Under the pieces are notes generated by a model. That model was not told where the DNA came from and did no database searches. It saw only the letters and a list, made by a program, of their open reading frames with translations. The position numbers and the translations under genes are program-made. From Asterochloris sp. CNOR1 (Eukaryota; Chlorophyta; Trebouxiophyceae; Trebouxiales; Trebouxiaceae): a stretch of DNA of 64,000 nucleotides. How positions within the stretch are numbered: position 1 is the first letter of the stretch; every line of letters begins with the position of its first letter. This document shows, in pieces, positions 43,611 to 53,843 of the stretch. The stretch lies in assembly GCA_963969365.1 (NCBI GenBank), contig OZ017748.1, positions 1,736,001 through 1,800,000 of the forward strand, given 5' to 3'.

Positions 43611-46600
43611 TTAGGAGACGAATGTATTGATAGCTGAAAGCACAAACATAGTGACCTGGTCCAAATTGTCCATGCTCCTGGTCACAGCGAGCATGCGCAT
43701 GAAGCCATGGAAGCTGATGCCCTCGTGCACACTGTCGTCATGCTTGTGAGCCTCCTGCATGGCGTGCTCCACTGCTGCTGCCACCTGCACAAAGAGACAA
43801 GCACGTCAGGAATGTGCGAGTTAACTGGCAACAGGCTGAGCGCTTCAGCATGTCCCACAATGGCGCCCCAGCTCAACAAATGCTGCAGTGCATTTTGAGC
43901 GGACAGCGAGCTGAATGCAGCCATGTCAATGACCGAAATTCACATCATCCGTAAGAGGCTAGACCGCAGGCACCACAGAAGGTTGGACCTCAGCCGCCCA
44001 CATCACAGACCTACACTGAGCCCCCACAGTGCCATCTTGGCCCCCCAAGGCGGGGAGGCAGCTACCTGCAGAATCTTCACAAACCACACTGCAGAGGACC
44101 AGCATACCCCTCCTGCAGCCGCAGCTTCCCCGCAGACAATGTAGCAATTGGGCATGACACACACCAGTACAGGGGAGGCACCCACCTCTTGCGGGGGCAG
44201 CTTGGACCTGAGGCAGGCAATGATCTCCTCCAGCGCAATCACGCCATCGTGGTCCGTGTCAAAGTCCTCAAAGGCCCGCCTCACGCAGTGCAGCCACTGC
44301 TCTGCATGGTTTTGCTGCAGCTGCAGCAGCAGGGCAATGCATATTTCAGGAGCTGCATGAATCGGTCCCTGTGCTGCATACTGAGGAAAGGTGTCTGTTC
44401 AAAGCCAGAGCAGAGCAGGCTGATTTGTTCTGCGTCAGCAGCAGCCAGGCTGCAACACACAGCAGCTCAAGCAGGCAGTGGCCATGGAAGGAGGCAGCAG
44501 TGCATTGCGATGTGTCAGTCACTGTGGAGATGCCCTGGCAAATACACAACAGGCATTTCCAGGGCAGGCCAGGCCCAGCAAGGCGCGAGCAGCAGAGCTG
44601 ACCTCGCGCCAGTCAATCTGGGAGGCTGCCAGCTGACTCTTGGCGACCAGCCCGGTGTGGGCCAGGTCCAACGAATCCAGCAGCTGGGTCACCTCTTTCT
44701 CATCCAGCTTGTAGCCTGCAGCAGCCGATGAGATCAGCTGTGCTTGCTGCCAGGTCACACAAGTGGTGACTGCAACATCATCAGCAGGAAGGGCAGCCTT
44801 CGTGACCGCCACGTCACACAGGACAGCAAGACAAAACTGCTTGATTTGCAGTTGGCATTGCAGCTGATGCAGATTGCACCAGCATTCCTCAACACTTGGC
44901 TGGTGAATTATGTCAATTCAGGCCAGGCAGGCATGCTTCAACATACCAATATGTCGATCTGCAGCGAATAACCTGAGCAGCTTCATGCATGCCAGTGCTC
45001 TGGCTTCATTGCAGCAGGCTCACCAAGCCTGCGGAGGCCATCAGCCACAGTGCCGCGGTCCACCTCCTCGCAGTCCCCAAAGCTGAGGCTATGGTACAGG
45101 AACTCCAGGGGGGAGTCCTGGGGAGCCGTCAGGATGGGTCTGGCCTGAGGGCCCAGGGGGCAGGACAGGGGGCGCGCATCTGCAGCGGGGATGGAGCTGC
45201 CGCGGAAGAAGTTGGGGAGGGAGCGAGGACTTGACGCAGGCAGGGAGCTGCTGGGGGAGTTAAAGATGTGCGGCCTGTGTTGGGAGCTGCCAGGGGAGCC
45301 ACTGCCGTGCATTGTGCTGCCAGGACTGGCCGAGGCACCATGACCTGAGCCTGCAGGACAGTGGGAGTGGGGCCATGAGGCAACTGAGTTTGCAGGAAAG
45401 GATGAGCTGCAGCAGCAGGAAGCAGCAACCCAGGCTGACGCTACGTGCCTGTGGTTGCTCAAGGCTTGATTTGCTAAGCTGGCATGGGCAGAGCACTGGC
45501 AGGCCCCCTGAGCTTGCGCTGTTCTTGTCTCTCCTGTGGGCAGGTCATAGCAGGGGCCACAGCATTCAGGACCAGCACTGCAGGCTGACGAGCTGGGTCA
45601 TCCAGCCAGGTAGGCCATGTAGGCACGCACCATTGCTGCTCCCATGAAGGCTGCTGCCAGGGCTACAACTGGAGGAGTTTGCTGCCAGCAGGTCCTGAGC
45701 GATATGCTCCAGCACTGTGCGCTTGAAGGCGCTGGAGCCTGAGTAGCGCTGCAGACAGGACATGAGAGGCCTGTCAGGTACCGAACACTCTGATTTGCAG
45801 CATGCACTGCAGGTGGCAGCACCCGCTTGCAGGCAGGACAGATGAGACCTCTCAGGCAGGGGCCAATCCTCTTGTGCCATATGCAACGCAGGTGCAACAC
45901 AGCCCTGCAGGCAGCATAGTGCAAGCGTGCAGGGACAGAATGCGGCTCTGGCACAAGAATGCTGATGGCAGCAGCGCAGTGCTGCATCCCTGCTTCAAAG
46001 ACAATACATGAGAATGCAGCTTGCTGCACAATTCACAGCAATGCAAGAGGCGGGTTGCCGTGCCTTGAGGTTTTCACACTGAAGCCAGCTCCAGGTGTGC
46101 TGCCACATTTTGTGCGCTGCCACAGCATTCAGGCTGAGGGCGTGCCTCCCTGCTTTGCAAAGGGCAGTACAGCCTGCCGATGGGCAGGCTGGGCAGGGGG
46201 AGCAGCCCCTGATTGCTAAGGCGACCTCACTGTGGACGCCGCCTGTTGCTGGCTGCCACATCTGATGACTGGCATGAAGCAGGCTGGGCAAACAGGTCAC
46301 CTGAATGCGCTGGACAGCGCTCAGGCTGAGGGGCTTGCCCTGGCTGCGTTCCTCCACGGTGCCTCCCCGCAGCCAGGGGTGCTGCAGAGCCTCCCGAGCG
46401 GTTGGGCGGTCCCCTGGCCCCCGCTGCAGCAGCTGCTGCACAAAGTTTTTGGCCTCATCAGAAATGCCTGCCCAGCAGCTGCGTTTGAAGTCCAGGCGGT
46501 CCGTCAGGATGGCCTGCCTGCAGTCGGCCAGGTGGACACCTTGAGAGCAGGCCCGTGGGGCAAGCAAGGCCTCACAGTGCTGCATGAGAGAGCCTAGCAG

Positions 46601-49271
46601 CTGCGCATATGGCACAGGCGGTCTGTCAGTATGGACTGCCTGCAGCTAGCCAAGGTCACATCAAGGCAGGCCAAGCCAGCGCCAGATGCGGCACTGACAG
46701 CGCGAATGAGCCTGCCCTTTTGCACCGGGTAGTGGTCGACAAAATGTTGCACAAGTGTGCACAGTTGTGCAGTGCTGAGCATTTGAATATGCATGATGCA
46801 CTTTGGAGGAAAGGACCGGGTGCATGGCAGCCTGAAAGCACCCATGCTGCTGCCGGGAGCCAGATTCAACAATAGATGGTGTGAGTGCGAGGGATTCACC
46901 AGATTTTTGAGATGGAAGGGTTGAAGGGGTTCCGCCGATCATCGAAAGGAAAGCGCCCTGTGAGCAGCTGGAAAGCCATCACCCCCGCACTCCAAATGTC
47001 ACTGGCTGGAGTCACTTCGCTGCTCAGCACCTCTGGCGCCATGTACCTGCCGGAGGGAGCCACTGAATGAGATGGAGATAACAGCAGCAATCTGGTGACG
47101 CCGGTGTGACCTCAAAAGAGGAGCCAAGTCAAGCATGAACGCTTGGGAATAGACATCCCGAGCTGGCGTACATGGCACCTTGGGGCCCATGCACCTGCCA
47201 TAAGGGTATCCATCCCTGAGTCGAGAGAGAAATCACATATGTAGGGTGCTGTTTGACATTGCTGGGGCAGCACCTCAGGGTCCATGTAGCAGCTGCATGA
47301 AGGAGCTGAGTCAGACATGCACATGGGGTCCCATGTGACACAGTATGCCCACCCCAGCCTAAAGGTCCAGGTCTGACCAGTCTGCATGCGTGCATTCTGG
47401 AAGCGCTCCAGCGCATCCCCCTGCTGGCACCACGCCGGAATGAGCAAGGCACCAAAGTGCTTTGCCATAGCAGGGCTGCCACATCCAACTGTGTACAAAT
47501 GTCACATAGCATCAGTGCTCAAACACCTGCCCATTGCACTTCCATGGCTCAGGTGTAAAGCACTGCCTGCTCTTGCCAAGGCAGCCCCTGTTGGTGCACG
47601 GCAGGCGCCACACATGGATGGCAATCAGAAGCAGCATTCACCAGGGGGTCCCCTCCAGCCCTAGGTCGCTGCGTGGCAGGGCCTCAGGTTCATATGGCAC
47701 AGCCAATCCAAAGTCAATGGCCTTGAGCGGGGCGCGCTCGCTGTCATCTGCCAGCATGAAGTTGCCTGGCTTCACATCGCGGTGCAGCACATGGTTTGTG
47801 TGGCACTGCGCCAGCGTGCGCAGCACTGCCCGCATGTAGGAGGCAACCTGCAGCATTGTGGGCGTGTGGCGTGAGTTGGGTCTTGTTGCGGGACATGCGC
47901 TCTTTGGCACCGACAGGTCAGGCAGCCATGCCATGGGCTGCTCTGAGCAGTATCGCAGTGGGCCTGAATAGTCGTAGCATGCATGGCAGATTGTCATTGC
48001 CACCAGTCAGCTGGCTTGAGAGCTCCGTGCAGCAAAAGCAGAATGTACAGCATGAAGCTGTGGAAGCACTGCCACCACCCAGGAGTTTGACAAACAAGAG
48101 GGCTCACCGTGCGCTCACTGTAATGGCGGGCGCCGATAGCATGAATGAGCTCCCCCCCACGGCACAGCTCCATCACCAGGTGCACGTGAGTGTCGTCCTC
48201 AAAGACACCCTGCAGCAGTAAGGCAGCAGTTGAAGCAGCAGCTGAAGCAGCATCGACAGAAGCAGCGAACAAAGTGCTGCTTTGCAGCAGTGAGGCAGGC
48301 AGCCTCGTGCGCTTCCAGGCACTCAAGATGGCAACTGTGCCACACACAAATGTGATTCAAGGCGCCAGTCCCTGAGGTGGCCAACCCATGGCATCTGTCA
48401 TGTCTGATGCACAAATTGCAATTGACTCGTGTGGTGCTTTTGGTCAGGCACCAACCGAAGCTTGCTAGTCTTTCAGCACGCCAAAGAAGGGTCGGCCCTC
48501 TTGCTTGCCAGTGTCTGTAGCTACTGTGGCGTCACCTGGAGCCGCGCCACATTCAGGCTGCCGCTCAAGCGCTTGAGCACTGTGACCTCTTGCCGCAGGG
48601 CAAAGGGGTGCTGCGCCTTCTTGACTGTAGACGACTTGGCATCCTGCGGGCAGGGTGCAGTTGATTGAGTGGCAATGACAGAAACCGGACGAAACCTCCT
48701 CTAAGCAGGCTGATCTCTGGTCCACACCGCAAGGCAAAGCCAAAGATGAGCGCAGGCTGTGCGATGCTGTACAGCACTGGGGCAGAGCCACAAATCAACA
48801 AGTGCTGCACAGCCTGTTGCAGCAAGCCAGGCCCAAGGCTGCACAGTTCAAAATGTAGTAGTGCAGCTGCTGGCGCGGCAGAACGGTGAGCTGTACCTTC
48901 AGCTCCTTCAGCAAAGACTTGCAGGCCAACTCTGTGCCTGTCTGCTTCTCCGTGACCTTGCGCACCACAGCATTCCCGCCTGTGCCAAGCAGCTCCCTAA
49001 TGGTGTACAGGTTGTTTAATTCTCGACTGTAGCCAAAGTCCAGGCCACTGGGAACAGGGGAGTCAGCCTCAATGGGGGATCCTGCTGACAATTGTGCCAT
49101 GGCTGGCGTTGTCTGCAGGCTGGCAAAACCTGCAGACCCGCTTTTCTGTACACCTGTTGGGCGTGGCGCTGATGAGAGATCAGCACTCCGTCTGGGCAGG
49201 GAGGCAGCCAACACAGGCATGCTCAGAGCAGCACTGCCAAGCTGCTGGCCACCTCTCACTCGTGCCTCCAT
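43611..49271 (-). CDS. Calcium-dependent protein kinase (CDPK), 673 residues
   Basis: Exons in minus order are 48897-49271 (ATG), 48536-48643, 48108-48209, 47642-47847, 46900-47046, 46301-46517, 45631-45748, 45024-45350, 44603-44715, 44186-44320 and 43611-43784 (TAA). They total 2022 nt with every phase closed. The kinase has LLGTGGNAVVRKV (Gly loop), ELACKSL (Lys), VMELCRGGEL (hinge), HRDVKPGNFML (catalytic loop), AIDFGLA, GTPWYMAPEVL, SDIWSAGVMAFQLLTGRFPF and RPTAREALQHPWLRGG. Autoinhibitory-type RIQRYSGSSAFKRTVLEHIA is followed by a Ser/Pro/Gly-rich insert (45024-45350) that separates the kinase from the EF-hands. Only DTDHDGVIALEE is a canonical calcium loop; DLAHTGLVAKSQ and the HKHDDSVHEGISF loop lack ligands. 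The N-terminus (MEAR) has no myristoylation Gly. CDPKs act as calcium sensors and kinases in plants, algae and apicomplexans. Confidence 0.93.
46300..46665 (-). repeat. Exon-edge echo upstream of a CDPK kinase exon
   Basis: The acceptor edge at about 46495-46530 (plus GGCGGTCCGTCAGGATGGCC, then TGCCTGCAG) is echoed 119 bp away at 46618-46648 (GGCGGTCTGTCAGTATGGAC, then TGCCTGCAG). The copy still encodes QSILTDRL on the minus strand, then stops. The donor side has a weaker echo near 46110-46165. Confidence 0.8.
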
Positions 49272-49293
49272 GGCGTACCGCAGAGCACGCAGG

Positions 49294-49309
49294 ATCTTTC
49301 GCGAAAGAT
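49294..49309. promoter_or_regulatory. 16-bp perfect palindrome upstream of the CDPK start
   Basis: ATCTTTCGCGAAAGAT is a perfect palindrome 22 bp upstream of the CDPK ATG. Its core TTTCGCGAAA resembles an E2F/DP site. Function is inferred only. Confidence 0.45.
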
Positions 49310-49326
49310 GTAGCTGGTCGAGTCAG

Positions 49327-49354
49327 CAGCTTTAGAGTCCCAGCTTTAGAGTCC
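49327..49354. repeat. 14-bp direct tandem repeat in the CDPK 5' flank
   Basis: CAGCTTTAGAGTCC occurs twice in tandem (49327-49340 and 49341-49354), 56-83 bp upstream of the CDPK ATG. Confidence 0.85.
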
Positions 49355-50420
49355 CAGTCAAGCTAACTGAACCCAACATGATCCTGGCTGCACTCCTGCT
49401 GCTCAAGCTCAGCACAACAACAGCGGCAACTTTACTCACTCTGGTGGCATGGCTGGCACCCAGTTCATGTGCAGATGGACAGCTGGAAACGCCAGACGGC
49501 CTCTGGTGTTTACAAGAGCTTTACCTCCTTGCAGCTGGCCTGGCAGGTGGAGCTTGCAAGATGCTGGGCACTGCTGAGCTTGCATTGATGTGACAGAGCA
49601 GGGCTGCAGGCAAGAGCCTCACCCGCCTGCATGCCACGATGTTGAACAACACAGTGTCTGCATGCCCAGCTCTGGACGGCAGCCCTGCACCTTGCCTGAT
49701 GTCAGCACTTATGTGAACCTTCCTGCGGGGGTTCAGATGCAGAGGGGACCCTGGCAGCTGCCACCGCTCCAGCGGTCATGCTGGCCCAGGCATGAGGTGG
49801 GGCCTTCACCAGCAGCTGTCAGCGGCCTGTTGGCTGATCTAGCGCAGCAGGCGGATTCAGCAGTGAACAGCCTTATTGACGAGCTACTGGCTGACTCAAG
49901 TGAGATGGTGGCAGACCAGCGCACTGCCTGAGGGAATTACTATGGACAACATGCTGGCAGAAGCAGCTGCCGTTCTGTCAGAGCGAGAAGAGCAGGCGCA
50001 GCCAACCTAGAAGCAGGGCCCAATGCTACTGGCAAGCAGGGTGCCAGTGGGGGTGCGGAGGAGACTGGCCTGGCAGCTGCGCAGTGCATGGGCAGGTAAA
50101 CCAACCACTCCACAAACCAGCACCTGCTGCAATTGGCTCAGCAACAATCTGGCCCTTTTGCGCTGCCAGATCTGTCGCAAAGCAGGGTCAGGCCCCGCTA
50201 ACAGCATAAGCAGCAGCAAGTCATGTGCGATGATCGCTGCTGCTTTGCTGTGGACGACCCCAGGACAGATCCACCTTCCTGATCCCTTGACATACTGGCC
50301 GGCCTCCCCATCGCTTCAGCGTAGCATCATTGAAACCGTCACATTCACACTGAAGTAATGGCAGGGGCATAGAAGGGGAGTCTTCCTGAGCAAAGTAAAA
50401 GAGCCTGTTTGATCACTTAG
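49355..50420. other. Region without a confident gene
   Basis: A plus-strand stretch ending at 49931 (VSGLLADLAQQADSAVNSLI...DQRTA then TGA) looks like a helical C-terminus, but no start, partner exon or family is visible. A hydrophobic frame at 49378-49593 (LLTLVAWLAPSSC...) resembles a signal peptide, again without support. No RNA gene is seen. Confidence 0.25.
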
Positions 50421-50856
50421 ATGCACTTCAGCATGAGTGAGCAGGTCTACTGGCTGTGGCTGACTGAGAACTGTCTGAGAGCAGGAAGATGGCATGGCAC
50501 AGCTCGTCGTGGACATAGTCGGCGACCACAGCCAGGTGCAACATCTCAGGGAGGTGTGTCTGTTACGCAAGGTCTACAGGGGCACAGGAGCAGGCTGCAT
50601 GTGTCTGGCAGACTTCGGGAACATCTGCACACCCTCGGCCGCAGCATGGGCGGTCATGCGGCGAAACACCTGCGCTTTCTGGCCAGGTCTGCTTCGGTGG
50701 CATTGCTGCTGCTGGTCCAGGCAGTGCAAGCCGCCAGACTTGGGCAGGTCCAGCTCCCCATGCAGCAGGTAGCTGCACGGCAGCCCTGCAGGGTGCACAT
50801 CGGTGTCTCGTGGCGGATCTGCGCTTGGCAACCACACTCAACCAGGGGCTCACCAG

Positions 50857-52134
50857 CTACAGGAAGTACATCTTGGCGATGTTCCACGCCAATGAGCGCG
50901 GGACCGCATGGGGGAGCCAGCGGCACAGCAGCAGGAAGACGCGCCGCCGGCGCTCGCGGAGGCCTTGCAGCCTGGTTGATTCCAGCGGCGTCAGGGCGGC
51001 TTGGATGCTGCCCAGGTAGAGAAGGACTGCGTCTGAGCACCCCACCAGCTGATCTGCTGTTGGCAACTGGCAGGGGGGGTCCTGCTGCCTGGCCCACTGC
51101 AGCACCTCCAGGTTGCCCACTGCCGCGGAAGAGCACGTGGATGAGTCCCAGGGGCAGGGGGGGTCCTGCTGCCTGGCCCACTGCAGCACCTCCAGGCGGC
51201 CGCACCATGCCGCGGCAGAGCACGTGTCTGTGTCCCAGGGGCAGGGAGGGTCCTGCTGCCTGGCCCACTGCAGCACCTCCAGGTGGCCACCCCCTGCCGC
51301 GAAAGAGCACGTGTCTGTGCCCCAGGGGCAGGGAGGGCCCTGCTGCCTGGCCCACTGCAGCACCTCCAGGTGGCCGCTCTCTGCCGCGGCCCGGCACGTG
51401 CCTGACTCCCAGGGGCAGGAGTCCCAGGGGCAGGGGGGGTCCTGCTGCCTGGCCCACTGCAGCACCTCCAGGTGGCCGGACCATGCCGCGGCAGAGCACG
51501 TGCCTGAGCTCCAGGGGCAGGGGGGGTCCTGCTGCCTGGCCCACTGCAGCACCTCCAGGTGGCCGTACCCTGCCGCGGCCCGGCACAGGCCTGAGTCCCA
51601 GGGGCAGGGGGGGTCCTGCTGCCTGGCCCACTGCAGCACCCCCAGGTGGCCGCCCACTGCCGCGGCAGAGCACGTGCCTGAGCTCCACGGGCAGGGGGGG
51701 TCCTGCTGCCTGGCCCACCGCAGCACCTCCAGGTGGCCGCCCCCTGCCGCATAAAAGCACGTGGGTGTGTCCCAGGGGCAGGGAGGGTCCTGCTGCCTGG
51801 CCCACCGCAGCACCTCCAGGTGGCCACCCTCTGCCGCGGCCCAGCACGTGCCTGAGTCCCAGGGGCAGGGGGGGTCCTGCTGCCTGGCCCACTGCAGCAC
51901 CTCCAGGTGGCCGCTCTTTGCCGCGGCAGAGCACGTGTACATGTCCCAGGGGCAGGGGGGGTCCTGCTGCCTGGCCCACTGCAGCACCTCCAGGTGGCCA
52001 CCCTGTGCAGCAGCCCTGCATGTGTCTGTGTCCCAAGGGCAGGGGGGGTCCTGCTGCCTGGCCCGCAGCAGTTCACCAATGTCTCCTGCCATGGCTGCCC
52101 GTCTACATTGCATGGCGGATGGATGGTCCTGCAC
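50857..52134 (-). CDS. Ankyrin-like repeat protein built from 29-residue units
   Basis: A single uninterrupted frame of 425 codons starts at the ATG at 52134. About eleven tandem units of the form TCxAAAxxGHLEVLQWARQQ plus DPPCPWDxx follow, one every 87 bp between about 52050 and 51060. AAxxGHLEVLQWAR is the helix-turn-helix core of ankyrin repeats, here in a shortened Pro/Cys/Trp-rich form. One unit carries a five-residue duplication (DSCPWESGTC, near 51410-51430), and the last is one residue short (GNLEV). The C-terminal 90 residues are non-repetitive and basic (LRERRRRVFLLLCRWLPHAV), ending MYFL. Ankyrin repeats bind proteins; the partner is unknown. Near-identity of the units implies recent expansion or gene conversion. 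There are no introns, unlike its neighbours. Confidence 0.75.
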   Translation of the reverse strand: MQDHPSAMQCRRAAMAGDIGELLRARQQDPPCPWDTDTCRAAAQGGHLEVLQWARQQDPPCPWDMYTCSAAAKSGHLEVLQWARQQDPPCPWDSGTCWAAAEGGHLEVLRWARQQDPPCPWDTPTCFYAAGGGHLEVLRWARQQDPPCPWSSGTCSAAAVGGHLGVLQWARQQDPPCPWDSGLCRAAAGYGHLEVLQWARQQDPPCPWSSGTCSAAAWSGHLEVLQWARQQDPPCPWDSCPWESGTCRAAAESGHLEVLQWARQQGPPCPWGTDTCSFAAGGGHLEVLQWARQQDPPCPWDTDTCSAAAWCGRLEVLQWARQQDPPCPWDSSTCSSAAVGNLEVLQWARQQDPPCQLPTADQLVGCSDAVLLYLGSIQAALTPLESTRLQGLRERRRRVFLLLCRWLPHAVPRSLAWNIAKMYFL

Positions 52135-52267
52135 AGGGGCGTAGAGCTCGACGAACCTCTTCCGGAACTACGGCGGACGCCTGGGCTCTAGGTCTTGATG
52201 TTCTACTTTCTAAGACTGTGTAAGCATGTGTGTGTTGTACACCTGGGCAAGACCTGTCGCATTGTGC

Positions 52268-52520
52268 AGGGGCCCAGGTGGAGCCGTTCTTTGAGGAATC
52301 GTCAGACAGTGAGGAGGAGGACAAGGCAATCATGGAGTACAATCAGAGGCAGCTGGTGATTGTTGACAAGGCTCCCCAGCTGATCTTTGGTCCGGAGTTC
52401 AAGGTGCAGGTGCGCCGCCCTGCTGCACCCAGGGGCCAACACGATGACCGAGCCTGGAAGCACGGCCACTGCAAGGGCCTCACCCATGAGCACAGGCCGA
52501 CCAAGAAGCTCAAGCTCTAG
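52268..52520 (+). CDS. Hypothetical protein, C-terminal part
   Basis: After a CAG at about 52268 the frame reads VEPFFEESSDSEEEDKAIME, then NQRQLVIVDKAPQLIFGPEF, and on to the stop at 52520 with a basic end (HRPTKKLKL). There is a possible donor (AAG|GTGCAG) near 52404. The acidic-then-basic composition suggests a nuclear protein, but no family is recognised. Upstream exons would have to lie in 52135-52267 or be antisense to the ankyrin-like gene. Confidence 0.3.
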
Positions 52521-52856
52521 GTTCATCTCACATAGTACTGTCACCATCAATCTGCCTGATGAATCTTCGTACAGACCCAGTCAGGAAACCTGAGTTGAAA
52601 TCCCCAGCTCGCTGGCAGCATGGCCTGGCACCAAGGTGTGAGAGAGCACGGCAAACACCGCACGCAGAGAGGCCCCCCAGAGAGGGGGCTGGCTGCGCGC
52701 GCATAGGGGTCCTGCATGCTGCATGCCTGCGACAAGCACAGGGGCAGGAGATGACCTGGAGCCGCTCCCTGCTGCAGCCCTGCACAGGCACAGCCTGATA
52801 GATCTGTAGGGGAGTGGTGCGTAGCCCAGGGCGCTTATTTCAGGGAGCCTGTCAGA

Positions 52857-53339
52857 ATGGTGGTGCTAGGCGACCAGTATGCCCTGCTTTCTCTGTTGTG
52901 GTGCGATGCGCTGGGCCTCGGGATGGAGAAGACCGGCGTGCTGGTAAAGCCCCATGAGGTCCGGCGCTGGCTGGATGCCGTGTTTGTCCAGGAGCAGGAG
53001 GGCACCCAGGAGGCAGGGGAGGCCCTGCTGAGCAAGGCAGGGCTGACCGACGGCGAGCTGCATGCGGTGCACAGGCAGCCCTACGAGACTCTGGTGAAGA
53101 CCCTGGGGCCGGCCTTCATCTCCATCACACGCATGTGCAATCCCCCTGAGGCCGAGACCGCCAGTGTGGTGTCCGTGGGGGATGATGACATGCAGGCCGC
53201 CTTCTCCAACGAGCACAAGGGGTTCAGCACCTGGAGGGTCAAGGCAGTGCAGGTCACAGCAGGCCTGCCCATGGAGCATGTGGTGCGCATGACCCACGAG
53301 GCGATGAGGGAGGCGCTGGACAAGGGGAAGGACGCATGA
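52857..53339 (+). CDS. Orphan 160-residue intronless protein
   Basis: ATG at 52857, TGA at 53337. The protein starts MVVLGDQYALLSLLWCDALG, is Glu/Ala/Val-rich with predicted helices (PHEVRRWLDAVFVQEQEG, EHVVRMTHEAMREALDKG) and has no recognised domain. G/C-biased third positions and the lack of stops over 480 nt favour real coding. A CAG at 52841-52843 just before the start could be an acceptor for an upstream non-coding or coding exon. A further plus-strand block at about 53545-53690 (MLYLQATGQMPAAQRMLLLD, then HRSLCILRRQYPHVSS) looks coding but is separated by stops. Confidence 0.45.
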   Translation: MVVLGDQYALLSLLWCDALGLGMEKTGVLVKPHEVRRWLDAVFVQEQEGTQEAGEALLSKAGLTDGELHAVHRQPYETLVKTLGPAFISITRMCNPPEAETASVVSVGDDDMQAAFSNEHKGFSTWRVKAVQVTAGLPMEHVVRMTHEAMREALDKGKDA

Positions 53340-53843
53340 GCTGCCTGCATGCGGTGGCAGGGGGAACATGCAGGGGTGCGGTGGGCGGACATCTGCGCGG
53401 ACTGGGATCAGGAGGAAGGGGGTTTGGTGTGGTCACATGGATGTTATGGGCATGATCAGCTGATGCTGCCATTCCAGAGCTGGGTTGCCTTGCCAGAGAT
53501 GGCATACTCGTCCCAGCCAGGGATGGCATCAGTTGCCTCATTCAAAGCGCGTATGAGATGTTGTACCTGCAGGCCACAGGGCAAATGCCAGCAGCACAGC
53601 GTATGCTGCTGCTTGACAAGCTACACCGCAGCTTATGTATTCTGCGGCGCCAGTACCCTCATGTCAGCAGCAGAGAGCCGGCCACTGCGACAGAAAGCCA
53701 TTGCAGAGCCAGCCAGGGGCCCCACCCATCAAGGCAGGGTGCAGCATGGCCTATTGTCGCCTTCATGACGCCAGCTGGCAACCAGCTCAGGTCAGCAGCC
53801 CAGCCCCCACTGATACATGCAGGGGCAGGCTGCAGCCTTCACG

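Noticed and set aside
50421-52223. 600-codon plus-strand open frame
   Set aside because: It is the reverse side of the 87-bp ankyrin-like repeat. The translation is monotonous Gly/Pro/Ala without domain logic, while the minus frame has the ankyrin core.
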